NCBI RefSeq assembly: GCF_905171765.1
Contig: NC_053390.1
Location: 581,648,471 to 581,712,470, forward strand
DNA length: 64,000 nt
Reading direction: 5' to 3'
Source: Bufo bufo
Lineage: Eukaryota > Chordata > Amphibia > Anura > Bufonidae
Shown here: positions 30,831-42,949 of the stretch, one piece after another
Layout of the letters: the number at the start of each line of letters is the position of its first letter
Numbering within the stretch: position 1 is the first letter of the stretch
Notes under the pieces: model-generated
Databases searched by the model: none
Told to the model about the DNA's origin: nothing
The model's input: only the letters and a program-made list of their open reading frames with translations
Program-made: the position numbers and the translations under genes

Positions 30831-32074
30831 TGTTAAAAAGCAGAAATCCAACAGCACATTGTGTTTTTAAACATTCTATTTTTTAACACCATCAACCATG
30901 CGTTTACCCATAGCTTTATATATCATTGTCACTCTGGCAATACTATTGCTTTCTTTGCATTAAAGAGCTTAAACAGGGATAGGACAACAAATAAACAAAA
31001 AAAAAAAGAAGAAAAAGACAAGAAACAAAAAATATGAGTCAAATTTTCAGGCAAATTGGAGAATTTTTGATTAGTGTCAAATTTATTCATGTCCACATCA
31101 AATCTTCTGACTGATTTGTAAGAATCAGACCCAAAATAAATTTCAATAAATTCACTTATATCAAATCCTATAGTAATTTTTTGCAACACACAGGGTTACT
31201 GCTTCTGGTTAAGTAAAATCCAATTTTGTGACAAAATTCCAAAGTATTACTTTACTGTCAGAACTAGGCTTCAGCAAATTGAGCTTCAGATAATAGATCC
31301 AAAGTCAATTTGTTAATAAACTTTGTAATGCTGTTTCCCTTCAGCATCAAAATGTATGGGCCCCGTGTAGCAAGACTTCGGTGAATGGTATTCCTATCTG
31401 CATATTTAAAAACATTTTAAAATAGGAATCCGAAGTCGGCTTTGATACCAAGGTACCAGCTAGTGCCAAAGCTAATTTTTCATTCTTATTTTAAAATGTT
31501 TTTAAATACAGGATCACTAAATATATAACTTTGTACTTAACATTAAGCTATAGACTTTTCAGAAGATACGTTTTTTTCTATGCTTAGACGCTAACACATA
31601 TTACTGGTGTCTTCATAATTATATATTCTGCCTGTGAATAAATTAGAAATATGTATATTAGCTTTCTGAGCATATGCTAGGAGACAGCTTCGCCCTCAGC
31701 ATGCTGATATCTAGCCCTGTCAATCAGGGGAAGGGGGGAGTGTGTAGAGCACAGGGGGTGTTACAATGCAATGCTCAAAGGATTTAGCCCCGCCCCTTGG
31801 TACTCAAACTTGCATATTTGCATATGAATAAAATGCAAACATCTCTGCAGCTGTTTAGCATATAGACCTACCAGGCAGTATGCCTAGTTTAATAGGTTTG
31901 ATCATGCTGACAGATCCTCTTTAAGCATGAGACACATTGCCTAGCAGTATTATAAGTGATGTCTACAGTATGATATTTTGATACTTTCTGAACTATTTAT
32001 ATAACAATGTCAGCCACATTGCCCATACTTGCTTCTTCCTCCATGCCCAGTGTTGATCTGTAGAAGAAAGCAGT
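30831..32074. other. No gene recognised; AT-rich
   Basis: An A-run with AAAAAAAAAAGAAG (about 30998), AT-rich decayed DNA to 31330, and a small imperfect inverted pair around ACATTTTAAAATAGGAAT (31410) and TTCTTATTTTAAAATGT (31481). No exon-like or RNA gene signal was seen. Confidence 0.4.
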
Positions 32075-32252
32075 AAGGGGATTCAATTATCAAACTGGTG
32101 TAAAGTAGAACTAGCTTAGTTGCCCATAGCAACCAATCAGATTCCACCTTTCATTTTTGACAGCTGCTTTGGAAAATGAAAGGAGGTATATGATTGGTTG
32201 CTATGGGCATAGCCAGTTCTACTTTACACCAGTTTTATAAATGACCTCCTAA
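32075..32252. mobile_element. Foldback MITE
   Basis: The left arm (32075-32158) and right arm (32168-32252) are near-complementary: AACTGGTGTAAAGTAGAACT on the left meets AGTTCTACTTTACACCAG on the right, and GTTGCCCATAGCAACCAATC meets GATTGGTTGCTATGGGCA. The centre carries CATTTT...AAAATG. The unit is a very common snapback repeat of frog and fish genomes. No TSD could be fixed. Confidence 0.85.
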
Positions 32253-32420
32253 GATTCTAACCAGGAGTGACTGGTCATAGTACTCAGTCCCAGTACTTTA
32301 TTGGTGGAGCATATTGTCATACGTCTAAATCCAGCGCTGAATATTGGCTTCACATTCGTTACACTGCATTATTACAGTGCTATTTCTAATACATTTACTA
32401 CACTTGTCCCTTGTACAATT

Positions 32421-35400
32421 TTAACCCCTTCCAGACCAACGCCGTAATAGTACGGCGTTGCGGGAAGTGACTTCCTGACCAGCGCTGTAGTACTATGGCG
32501 CCCTGATCGGGCGGGTGCAGGAGCTGCGCCCGCCCGATTAGCTGCAGGGGACCCTTGCTGTATGCGCCAGCATCGGTGAAAACACAGATAACGGCGCATT
32601 AACCCTCACTGACCACAGCATTTGCGGCGTGTGTGGAGGGAGCTCCCTCCCCTTCCCGCGCTGCTGTGATGGGGACCCAATGGCAGGGAAGGCAGCCCAA
32701 TGCCTACTACAAGCATCGGGGCTGCCTTCCATGTAAGCCTGTGAGATCCAGCCCCCTGGATCTCACAGGCAGGAAGCTGTAAGTGTATTACAGTATGCAA
32801 TGCACTTACAGCCAATGCATTACAATACAGAAGTATTGTAATGCATTGTACAGGGGATCAGGCCCCAAAAAGTAAAAAAAAAAAGCGTCTTTTTCCCAAA
32901 ATAAAATATATATATTTTTTTAAAATAGGGAAAAAAATAAAAGTAGACATATTGGGTATCGCCGTGGCCGTATCAACCATCTCTATAAAAATATCACATG
33001 ATCCACCCTGTCAGGTCAACGCCATAAAAAATATAAATAAAAACATTTGCCTCCCAAAAAGTGTAATACCAAGTGATCAAAAAGTCTTATGTACCCCAAA
33101 AATGGTACCGATCAAACTGTCATCTCATCCCGCAAAAAATGAACCCCTAACAAAGACAATCCCCCAAAAAATAAAAAAATAGGGCTCTCAGAATATAGCA
33201 ACACAAAAACAAGATTTTATTCAGTTCAAAAATGATTTCACTGTGTAAAACGTAAAAAAATAAAAATTATTGACATATAAGGTATCGTCGCATCCGTGAC
33301 AACCTGCTCTATAAAAATATCACATTATATGCCCCCTCAGATGAAAACAATTAAAAATAACTATGCCAAAACAGCCATTTTTTTCACCGTGCCTCACAAA
33401 AAGTGTGATACCAAGTGATCAGAAAGTCTTATGTACCCTGCAAAAAATTAGCCCCCCACATAAGACAATCACTTAAAAAATAAAAAAAACAATGGCACTC
33501 ATAACCCTATCCATCAAAATCTGCATGGCAAAAGCCATATTGTGCTCCTTCCATTCTGAGTTCTGCCATTGGCCCCCACAGCAGTATACCATTACATATG
33601 GGATGTTGCCGTATTCAGGAGAGAACGGGTAACAAATTATGGGGTGGTTTTTATCCTGTTACCCCTTGTGAAAATGAAAAATTTGGGGCTAAAACAGCAT
33701 TTTCAAACGGAAAATGCAAATGTGATCGCACACTACATCCAGCACTCTGCCCTCCATGCTGGATGAGACATTGGTGTACATTTTGGCCAAAGCGTAATTA
33801 AGCCACTCACCGCGTCAAGGTCGTCTCATTTGAGTGGTCCCTAACTCTTGTTCCTACCTGTTTATGGGCCATGACAGCCACATAAAGTCCAGGGAATGCA
33901 GGTCAGCATGCAAGCCAAGTACACTCTGCTTTTAACCCCGTCCAGTGCCATTACAGCTTTCATCGGATCCAGGGATGCAAGTACCAACATGCATGCTGAG
34001 CCCACCATATACTTCTCCTGGAGCCAAATGGCTAATGGTAGGTTCTATATAAGCAGACTCAACCCCCCACATTTTTTCTTTGTAGCATATATTGGAGGCG
34101 TGGCGATCTCCTTTGAGTCAAGCACACCTGACCAGTCAATCTGTCCTGGAGGCTGGTTTTAAAGTCAGTATAAAACTGAGTCTGCTTATATAGAACCTAC
34201 CATTAGCCATTTGGCTCCAGGAGAAGTATATGGTGGGCTCAGCATGCATGTTGGTACTTGCATCCCTGGATCCGATGAAAGCTGTAATGGCACCGGACGG
34301 GGTTAAAAGCAGAGTGTACTTGGCTTGCATGCTGACCTGCATTCCCTGGACTAAATGTGGCTGTCATGGCCCATAAACAGGTAGGAACAAGAGTTAGGGA
34401 CCACTCAAATGAGACGACCTTGACGCGGTGAGTGGCTTAATTACGCTTTGGCCAAAATGTACACCAATGTCTCATCCAGCATGGAGGGCAGAGTGCTGGA
34501 TGTAGTGTGCGATCACATTTGCATTTTCCGTTTGTATATGTATTTCGCCATAGTGATCTGCACCTACAGGCAGGTTGTGCGGGCTCAACCCCCCACATTT
34601 TTTCTTTAAAACAGCATTTTGTTGGAAAAAATGAAACTTTTCATTTTCACAGTGTTTTCAAAGTGCTCAGTACCCCCCTTAATATATTCTTTTAAGGGTG
34701 TAGTTTCCAAAATGGGGTCACTTTTTGAGGGTTTCCACTGTAGGGGTACATCAGGGTTTCTTCAAATACAAAATAGTGCCTAAAAACCATTCTAGCAAAA
34801 TCTGCCTCCAAAATCCATATGGCGCTACTTTCCTTCTGACCACTGCCACGTGCCCATAGAGCAGTTTACCACCACATATGGGGCATTTCTGTAAACTGCA
34901 GAATCAGAGTAATGCAAATTGAGGTTTAGTTTGCTGTTGACCCTTGCTGTGTTGTAAGAAAAAAATTGATTAACATGAAAAATTTGCATAAAAAATAATT
35001 TTTTTAAATTTTGCCTCCATTTTCTTTTAATTCTTGTGGAACACTTAAAGGGGAGATTAAAGATGGTCAGTCAGGAGAGGCAGTAATGCCTCTCTGAATA
35101 CTGCTCAAAGAATATAACAAGAGAGAACTATGAGGGGCAGTATAAACACTTAAAGGGTTAACAAAGTTTTTAATATCAGTTTTGAATAATTTGAGGCGTG
35201 TAGTTTCTAAAATAGGGTCATTTATCAGTGGTTTCCATTATGTAAGCACCTCAAAATCGCTTTATAACTAAATTGCTGCTTAAAAAATGGTTTGGGAAAT
35301 TTTGTTGAAAATTTTAAAAATGGCTTCTAAACTTCTAAGCCTTCTAACGTCCTAAAAAAATATATATATATTTACAAATTGCTGCCAACATAAAGCAAAC

Positions 35401-35710
35401 ATATGGGGAATGACTGATAACTATTTTAGGAGGCATTACTATCTTAAAAGTAGAGAAATCCAACTTTAGAAAATTGTGAATTTTTCCAAATGTTTTGTAA
35501 ATTTGGTATTTTTTATAAATAGAGGTAAAATATATTGACTCAAATTTAGCACTGTCGTGAAGTAAAATGTGTCACAAGAAAACAGTCATAGAATGGCTTG
35601 GATAAGTAAAAGTGTTCCAAAGTTATTACCACATAAAGGGACACATGTCGGATTTGCAAAAAATGGCCTGTGCAGGAAGGTGAAAATTGGCCCGGGGTAG
35701 AAAGGGTTAA
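32421..35710. mobile_element. TTAA-flanked element (Kolobok- or piggyBac-like), noncoding
   Basis: TTAA at 32421-32424 is followed by CCCCTTCCAGACC. The other end reads CCCGGGGTAGAAAGGG followed by TTAA at 35707-35710. The ends are only moderately complementary. Inside are A-rich blocks with repeated words such as CCAAGTGATCA(A/G)AAAGTCTTATGTACCC (two places near 33070 and 33413), and no transposase frame. A palindromic repeat (33704-34534) is inserted. TTAA duplication is typical of Kolobok and piggyBac; which of the two cannot be told here. Confidence 0.55.
33704..34534. repeat. Palindrome with 358-bp arms and 115-bp spacer
   Basis: The left arm 33704-34061 and right arm 34177-34534 are equal in length and complementary throughout except for scattered mismatches (for example TAAAGTCC versus GGACTAAA). 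The spacer holds CCCCCCACATTTTTTCTTTG, which also follows the right arm at 34590. Related sequence forms 1-560. The frames on either strand are mirror images of the same repeat and are not genes. Confidence 0.93.
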
Positions 35711-35822
35711 GAAAGTTCACAATCAAGCAATTTAGCAGATTGTTTATCTCCCGAATGGCCTTAAACCATGAATAATGTAAAAAAAGAAAATCAGACATCA
35801 TGTAGAACATGACAATCTCTAA

Positions 35823-36303
35823 GGCTGGTTTCACACAGGCGTTGCGGATTGGGGCCGGGTGCGTTCAGAGTGCGTTCAGTGAAACTCGCACTATTTTGCA
35901 AGCAAGTTCAGTCAGTTTTGTCTGCGGTTGCATTGTTTTTCACGCATCAGTCCTGCGTTGCGTGAAAATCGCAGCATGTTCTAAATTCTGCGTTTTTCAC
36001 GCAGCCCTGGCCCCATAGAAGTGAATGGGTCTGCGTGAAAAACGCATTGCATCCGCAAGCAAGTGTGGGTGCAATGCGTTTTTCACTGATCGTTGCTAGG
36101 AGATGTTGTTTGTAAACCTTCAGTTTTTTATCACGCGCGCGAAAAATGCATCAAAACGCATTGCACCCGCGCGGAAAAAACTGAACAACTGAATGCAATT
36201 GCAGACAAAACTGACTGAACTTGCTTGCAAAATAGTGCAAGTTTCACTGAACGCACCCTGGACGCATCCGGACCTAATCCGTCACGCTCGTGTGAAAGAG
36301 GCC
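35823..36303. mobile_element. Harbinger-type MITE, TAA duplication
   Basis: TAA at 35820-35822 and 36304-36306 flank terminal repeats GGCTGGTTTCACAC and, inverted, GGCCTCTTTCACAC. Internal sequence is self-complementary over much of its length (for example GCAAGCAAGTTCAGTCAG at 35899 and its inverse near 36211). No coding. Confidence 0.8.
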
Positions 36304-36380
36304 TAACAAAGCTAGAATCAGCCCTTTACCTCACATGGATCCAGAGATCTGCCCATTCATTGCTCTGCAAGATTCATATC

Positions 36381-38106
36381 AAGCTCAGGAGGCGTGTCTT
36401 TTATGCTGAAGCTCAGGAGTCGTGTCTTTTATGCTGAAGCTCAGGAGGCGTGTCTTTTATGCTGAAGCTCAGGAGTTGTGTCTTTTATGCTGAAGCTCAG
36501 GAGGCGTGTCTTTTATGCTGAAGCTCAGGAGGCGTGTCTTTTATGCTGAAGCTCAGGAGGCATGTCTTTTATGCTGAAGCTCAGGAGGCGTTTCTTTTAT
36601 TCTGAAGCTCAGGAGGCGTGTCTTTTATGCTGAAGCTCAGGAGTCGTGTCTTTTATGCTGAAGCTCAGGAGGCGTGTCTTTTATGCTGAAGCTCAGGAGT
36701 CGTGTCTTTTATGCTGAAGCTCAGGAGTCGTGTCTTTTATGCTGAAGCTCAGGAGGCGTATCTTTTATGCTGAAGCTCAGGAGGCGTGTCTTTTATTCTG
36801 AAGCTCAGGAGGCGTGTCTTTTATGCTGAAGCTCAGGAGGCGTGTCTTTTATGCTGAAGCTCAGGAGGCGTGTCTTTTATGCTGAAGCTCAGGAGTCGTG
36901 TCTTTTATGCTGAAGCTCAGGAGGCGTGTCTTTTATGCTGAAGCTCAGGAGGCGTGTCTTTTATGCTGAAGCTCAGGAGGCGTGTCTTTTATGCTGAAGC
37001 TCAGGAGGCGTGTCTTTTATGCTGAAGCTCAGGAGGCGTGTCTTTTATGCTGAATCTCAGGAGTCGTGTCTTTTATGCTGAAGCTCAGGAGTCGTGTCTT
37101 TTATGCTGAAGCTCAGGAGGCGTGTCTTTTATGCTGAAGCTCAGGAGGCGTGTCTTTTATGCTGAAGCTCAGGAGGCGTGTCTTTTATGCTGAAGCTCAG
37201 GAGTCGTGTCTTTTATGCTGAAGCTCAGGAGTCGTGTCTTTTATGCTGAAGCTCAGGAGGCGTGTCTTTTATGCTGAAGCTCAGGAGGCGTGTCTTTTAT
37301 TCTGAAGCTCAGGAGGCGTGTTTTTTATGCTGAAGCTCAGGAGGCGTGTCTTTTATGCTGAAGCTCAGGAGGCGTGTCTTTTATGCTGAAGCTCAGGAGT
37401 CGTGTCTTTTATGCTGAAGCTCAGGAGGCGTGTCTTTTATGCTGAAGCTCAGGAGTCGTGTCTTTTATGCTGAAGCTCAGGAGGCGTGTCTTTTATGCTG
37501 AAGCTCAGGAGTCGTGTCTTTTATGCTGAAGCTCAGGAGTCGTGTCTTTTATGCTGAAGCTCAGGAGTCGTGTCTTTTATGCTGAAGCTCAGGAGGCGTG
37601 TCTTTTATGCTGAAGCTCAGGAGTCGTGTCTTTTATGCTGAAGCTCAGGAGGCGTGTCTTTTATGCTGAAGCTCAGGAGGCGTGTCTTTTATGCTGAAGC
37701 TCAGGAGGCGTGTCTTTTATGCTGAAGCTCAGGAGGCGTGTCTTTTATGCTGAAGCTCAGGAGTCGTGTCTTTTATGCTGAAGCTCAGGAGGCATGTCTT
37801 TTATGCTGAAGCTCAGGAGGCGTGTCTTTTATGCTGAAGCTCAGGAGGCGTGTCTTTTATGCTGAAGCTCAGGAGGCGTGTCTTTTATGCTGAAGCTCAG
37901 GAGGCGTGTCTTTTATGCTGAAGCTCAGGAGTCGTGTCTTTTATGCTGAAGCTCAGGAGTCGTGTCTTTTATGCTGAAGCTCAGGAGGCGTGTCTTTTAT
38001 GCTGAAGCTCAGGAGGCGTGTCTTTTATGCTGAAGCTCAGGATGCGTGTCTTTTATGCTGAAGCTCAGGAGGCATGTCTTTTATGCTGAAGCTCAGGAGG
38101 CGTGTC
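36381..38106. repeat. 28-bp minisatellite, about 62 units
   Basis: The unit AAGCTCAGGAGGCGTGTC plus TTTTATGCTG is repeated head to tail for 1,726 bp with almost no length change. The main variation is GAGGCG versus GAGTCG (about 42 versus 19 units), with rare CATG, GTTTC, TATTCT and GATGCG variants. The 28-bp period rotates the reading frame, and TGA occurs in each unit, so it is not coding. The flanks (AGCTCAGGAGGCGTGTC then CATTACACTGCAGC at 38107) suggest expansion of one short segment of an older dispersed repeat. Confidence 0.97.
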
Positions 38107-39100
38107 CATTACACTGCAGCTCTCTCCCTATCACAGCTCATGAGGCAGCTGAAAGATGGCAGGTGCGGCCTTTTTAATGAGCCGGTCAAAGAAATTAGAA
38201 ACTAAGTGGCACTGTACAGATACATTTTATTGAATAACCCAGTAGCTATGCAACATTTTTAATTATATACAATTACAAGTATTCATATCCAGGTGCTGGT
38301 TTAAAGACTGTGCAATATTTTTCATTGGACAACCCCTTTAAACTATAGTATGTGGTTTAGTTCCTTTAGATGTTTTACTAGATCCATTTATCAAAAATAA
38401 CAGCTGAATGCATTGTTTATTTCCACACAGCTAGCTAAAATAATGAACTAAAATTGATAATTTCGTGTGGGCTTGTATGCAGTGAATTCATAGCTTGTAT
38501 GGGCATATGTAGACAAACTGATCAACTTCAGCTATCTAAGGCCCAAATAAATGGACTGTATTACCATATGGTGTAAATTACATGGTTTCAAAAACATTTT
38601 TCTCATTTATTTTAGTATACAATGTACAAAGCAATCAGTCTCATTCCTAAAGGAGCTTGTTAAATGGTAGCTCCAGTTAAAATCATGCAAGCTTTACTCT
38701 ACATACTGCGTTGAAATGCAGGGTGATAAAGGTAAGGTGGCATGAAAAATGAAAATATGGCAATGTGCAGTGCAGACCAACAACAGCCTGCATCATAATG
38801 CACTTAGCATATAGATATGTCTTACAATAAGCACAAGTAAAGCTTGTTGCTTTCCAACAATGAGATTGGGAGCATAAGTTCATATTTCCTTAATGCTTCT
38901 ATTAAAGTCTAATCTTAAGAGTGGACGTCTAGTTTTATAGTGGAAGCTCATAGCACACACAAGTTAAATCTTTTAATGGCATTTTATAGATGTGTGTATA
39001 TATGTCATTATACAATAATTGGTATAATACATTGACAATTGAGCTGTAAATATTAACAGTAAACCAAAAACAGTATGATGATGATGTCAAAAAGAGCTAG
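38107..39100. other. No gene recognised
   Basis: After a short GC-rich stretch (38107-38190) the DNA is AT-rich and shows no repeat shared with the rest of the window. It may be relatively unique intergenic or intronic sequence. No splice-bounded conserved exon was recognised. Confidence 0.4.
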
Positions 39101-39320
39101 AAAATCAATGAAGGAACTCCAGCATCTGACAAAAGACCATGGAGACTTTATTGTGCGTCTTTTAAACCAAACAGAGAACATCATGCCATGAGTAGGAGTG
39201 ACTCTTATCAGATCTGAAACGTACGGGTTCAAGTGTCCACAATGTTCCCTGTTTGGTTTTAAAGAGCCACAATAAAGTCTTCATAATCTTTTATCGGATA
39301 CTGGAGTTCCTCAATTGATT
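39101..39320. repeat. Inverted repeat with about 80-bp arms
   Basis: Arm 39101-39182 and arm 39242-39320 are complementary with mismatches (AGGAACTCCAG, GACTTTATTGTG, TTTAAA and ACCAAACAG all have counterparts). The 59-bp loop contains CAGATCTGAAACGTACGG. The arm sequence GGAGACTTTATTGTG and CTGGAGTTCC resembles the 3' end of eroded PLE-type tails. Confidence 0.85.
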
Positions 39321-39730
39321 TACATATCCAACATTTTTGTTTTCCACAAAAGTACTAGAGTCATTGTCTGGATAACAGCCAGAGAATCCCTACCAGCCTT
39401 CCAAAACCACTCCGGGCAGTATGAAACTAAGGCTGCCTCTAGGTATTTACCAGATCTTGCTGCAAGGCAGCATGGACTTGGTTGCTAGGTATCCAGGATA
39501 CGTCTGCGGAACTGATAATAGAATACTGGTGTGAGAACACTAGTCATTTTAGGAAAATACAGACATGATCAATCCTGTACACAAATGGTTAATCCAGGGG
39601 AAAGCCAAGGTCAGTTACCTGGAGAGTTGATATAAAGTCAGAAGTCTATAGGAAATCACACAATGTAGAGCCAGAATGCAAACACTAACTGGCAAGATAC
39701 ATATGAGTCAGCAGCCTTAAATTCCCCACC
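39321..39730. other. No gene recognised
   Basis: Mixed-composition DNA with no frame of interest and no internal repeat. Confidence 0.4.
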
Positions 39731-39733
39731 TAA

Positions 39734-41937
39734 GGCCTCAAGCACACGACTGTTGTGTGCATCCGTGGCCGTTGTTCCGTTTTCCGTGATTTTCTGCGGA
39801 CCCATTGACTTTCAATGGGTCAGTTGAAAACTCGGAAAATGCACCGTTGTTCATCCGCGGCTGTGATCCGTGTTTCCTGTCTGTCCAAAAAATATGACCT
39901 GTCCTATTTTTTTGATGGACAACGGTTCACGGACCCATTCAAGTCAATGGGTCCATGAAAAAACACGGATGCACACAAGATTGGCATCCACGTCCGTGAT
40001 CCGTGGCCGTAGGCTACTTTCACACAGACGGATCCGCAGATCCGTCTGCATAAAAGCTTTTTCAGAGCTGAATTTTCACTTTGTGAAAATTCAGATCCGA
40101 CAGTATATTCTAACACAGAGGCGTTCACATAGTGATGGAGACGCTTCAAGTTAGAATATACTACGAACTGTGTACATGACTGCCCCCTGCTGCCTGGCAG
40201 CACCCGATCTCTTACAGGGGGCTGTGATCCGCACAATTAACCCCTCAGGTGCCGGACCTGAGGGGTTATTTGTGCGTATCATAGCCCCTTGTTAGAGATC
40301 AGGTGCTGCCAGGCAGGAGGGGGCACACCCCCCTCCATCCCCAGTTTTAAATTCATTGGTGGCCAGTGTGCCCCACCTCCCTCCCTCCCCTGTATTTAAC
40401 TCATTGGTGGCCAGTGCGACCCCCTCCCTCCCCTGTATTACTGTACATTCATTGGTGGCCAGTGTGCCCCCCTCCCTCCCCTGTATTTAACTCATTGGTG
40501 GCCAGTGCGGCCCCCCCTCCCTCCCCTGTATTACTGTACATTCATTGGTGGCCAGTGGGCCCCCCTCCCACCCCTGTATTACTGTACATTCATTGGTGGC
40601 CAGTGGACCCCCCCTCCCTCCCCCTCTTAATTAAAATCCCCCCCCTATCATTGGTGGCAGCGGAGAGTTCCGATCGGAGTCCCAGTTTAATCGCTGGGGC
40701 TCCGATCGGTAACCATGGCAACCAGGACGCTACTGCAGTCCTGGTTGCCATGGTTACTTAGCAATTTTTAGAAGCATTATACTTACCTGCGATGTCTGTG
40801 ACCGGCCGGGCGCTCCTCCTACTGGTAAGTGACAGGTCTGTGCTATGAGCAATGCGCCGCACAGACCTTTCACTTACCAGTAGGAGGAGCACCCAGCCGG
40901 TCACAGACAGCGAAGGTAAGTATAATGCTTCTAAAATTGCTAACTAACCATGGCAACCAGGACTGCAGTAGCGTCCTGGTTGCCATGGTTACCGATCGGA
41001 GTCCCAGCGATTAAACTGGGACTCCGATCGGAACTCTCCGCTGCCACCAATGATGGGGGGGGATTTTAATTACGAGGGGGAGGGAGGGGGGCCCACTGGC
41101 CACCAATGAATGTACAGTAATACAGGGGAGGGAGGGGGGGCCCACTGACCACCAATGAATGTACAGTAATACAGGGGATGGAGGGGGGGCCGCACTGGCC
41201 ACCAATGAGTTAAATACAGGGGAGGGAGGGAGGGGGGGCACACTGGCCACCAATGAATGTACAGTAATATAGGGGAGGGAGGGGGGGCCGCACTGGCCAC
41301 TAATGAATTTAAAACTGGGGAGGGAGGGGGATGTGCCCCCTCCTGCCTGGCAGCACCTGATCTCTTACAGGGGGCTATGATACGCACAATTAACCCCTCA
41401 CCTGAGGGGTTAATTGTGCGGATCACAGCCCCCTGTAAGAGATCGGGTGCTGCCAGGCAGCAGGGGGCAGTCATGTACACAGTTCGTAGTATATTCTAAC
41501 TTGAAGCGTCCCCATCACTATGGGAACGCCTCTGTGTTAGAATATACTGTCGGATATGAGTTTTCACGATCTAACTCAAATCCGATGGTATATGGTGATG
41601 GGGACGCTTCAAGTTAAAATATACCATCGGATTGGAGAAAACTCAGATCCGATGGTATAATAGGGACTCCTGACTTTACATTGAAAGTCAATGGGGACGG
41701 ATCCGTTTGCAATTGCACCATATTGTGTCAACGTCAAACGGATCCGTCCCTATTGACTTGCATTGTAAGTCAGGACGGATCCGTTTGGCTCCGCACGGCC
41801 AGGCGGACATTTTTTTCATGTCCATGGATCCTCCAAAAATCAAGGAAGACCCACGGACGAAAAAACGGTCACGGATCACGGAACAACGTAAATCCGTTTT
41901 GCGGACCGCAAAAAAAAACGTCCGTGTGCATGAGGCC
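39734..41937. mobile_element. TAA-flanked Harbinger-type MITE with nested foldback
   Basis: TAA at 39731-39733 and 41938-41940 flank ends GGCCTCAAGCACACG and, inverted, GGCCTCATGCACACGG. A second MITE of the GGCTACTTTCACAC family begins near 40013 and seems to stop near 41811, where outer-MITE sequence resumes. The inner one contains the large palindrome 40081-41567. No coding. Confidence 0.78.
40081..41567. repeat. 1.5-kb palindromic foldback with GC-rich tandem arms
   Basis: The arms meet around 40844-40858 (TCTGTGC, loop TATGAGCAATGCGC, GCACAGA). They extend outward through GTAACCATGGCAACCAGGAC, CGATCGGAGTCCCAG, a CATTGGTGGCCAGTG array of about 55-bp units, CCTGGCAGCACC(C/T)GATC and GTATATTCTAAC. 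Secondary palindromes occur inside each arm around GAGGGGTTA. The arms differ in array copy number, so the symmetry is not exact. Confidence 0.9.
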
Positions 41938-41940
41938 TAA

Positions 41941-42661
41941 CTCTGGGTTTGGACACAGAGTCAGAAGCCTGATTGGCTTGGCGACCAGTTTCAGTGACAG
42001 GTCGATCTGCCTGGACTTGACAGGCAGCATGACAGCCCTCCCAGCAGAGCCCTTCATGGAGATTTGGCTGGGAGAGCTCCTGACAGATGAGCCTTAATCA
42101 GAAATTATATTCAGTTTTGGCAGTTTTTTGATCATGCAAGTTGTAGCAGCTGAAAGCCACCAGCTTGATAATTTTCATAGTGAATCATTAGCAAAATAGT
42201 ATAGGGAATGGAGCAGAGGGCTACAACTGGTCACTCATTTGGCAATAGCTGCCAGAAAAAGATCCATTATTTATAAGGAACCCTGGAAAACAGTTGCTTT
42301 AAGAATATGCAGCTGGTATGGAAAGAAAATAAGTAATATATTCATCTATTCCCATATTCTCAATAAATTTGTTCAGAGTTGCAGCTTTCCATCCCCTTTC
42401 CTCCCATTTTCTTGTTGGCGCCTATACATCCTTTGGCTATACATATAAATTTGCTGCATTGACAAGATTTACTATACAAAATGCGTTTATCTTTTTTATG
42501 TACTACTCTCTGTACTATTTTCTGCTGCTAATATGAGTATTAAAGCATACGCTGTATACATAATACGTACAGTACATGGTTGAGATAAAAAATACATATT
42601 GGTTTTGGTATTCTATAGATATTGCTTTCTGGTTCATATAAGTTTGAATGTGCTTTCAGTC
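41941..42661. other. No gene recognised
   Basis: No repeat family or frame of interest was recognised. The AT-rich stretch 42440-42660 leads to the target site of the outer hAT element. Confidence 0.4.
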
Positions 42662-42949
42662 AAAATTAGTAGAGATGAGTGAATTTTTCAAAATTCGGGG
42701 CTAAAACTAAACAAATAACTCAAGTATGAACTCAACCTTACAGGTCAATGTTAGTGCCAAGAAGAAGCACCCTCCTTTTAACCGTCGTCAACTGATTCCA
42801 CATAGATGTCTACAGAACCTGTTCTATTAAACGCTTATACAAGTAGAGCCCACGACAGAGTGGAGAGGGTGTCAGCAGTAAGTTTGTGTTGACGCCACTT
42901 GACTCCCTTTTTTTCACACTAATACACACAAAAAGGGCTTAAGAACATA

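Noticed and set aside
33896..34342. Two similar 68-88 residue proteins on opposite strands (also at 111-317)
   Set aside because: They are the same repeat read on both arms of a palindrome; no coding evidence.
36381..38106. Regular 28-bp repeats as a CRISPR array
   Set aside because: Units are directly adjacent with no unique spacers, and the surrounding DNA is vertebrate-type. It is a minisatellite.
38107..39100. Host gene exon in the less repetitive AT-rich region
   Set aside because: No open frame with recognisable conservation or clear splice-site pair; longest frames are short and unremarkable.
40366..41480. Proline-rich proteins on both strands
   Set aside because: Both come from the GC-rich arms of the 40081-41567 palindrome; mirror-image frames reflect symmetry, not coding.
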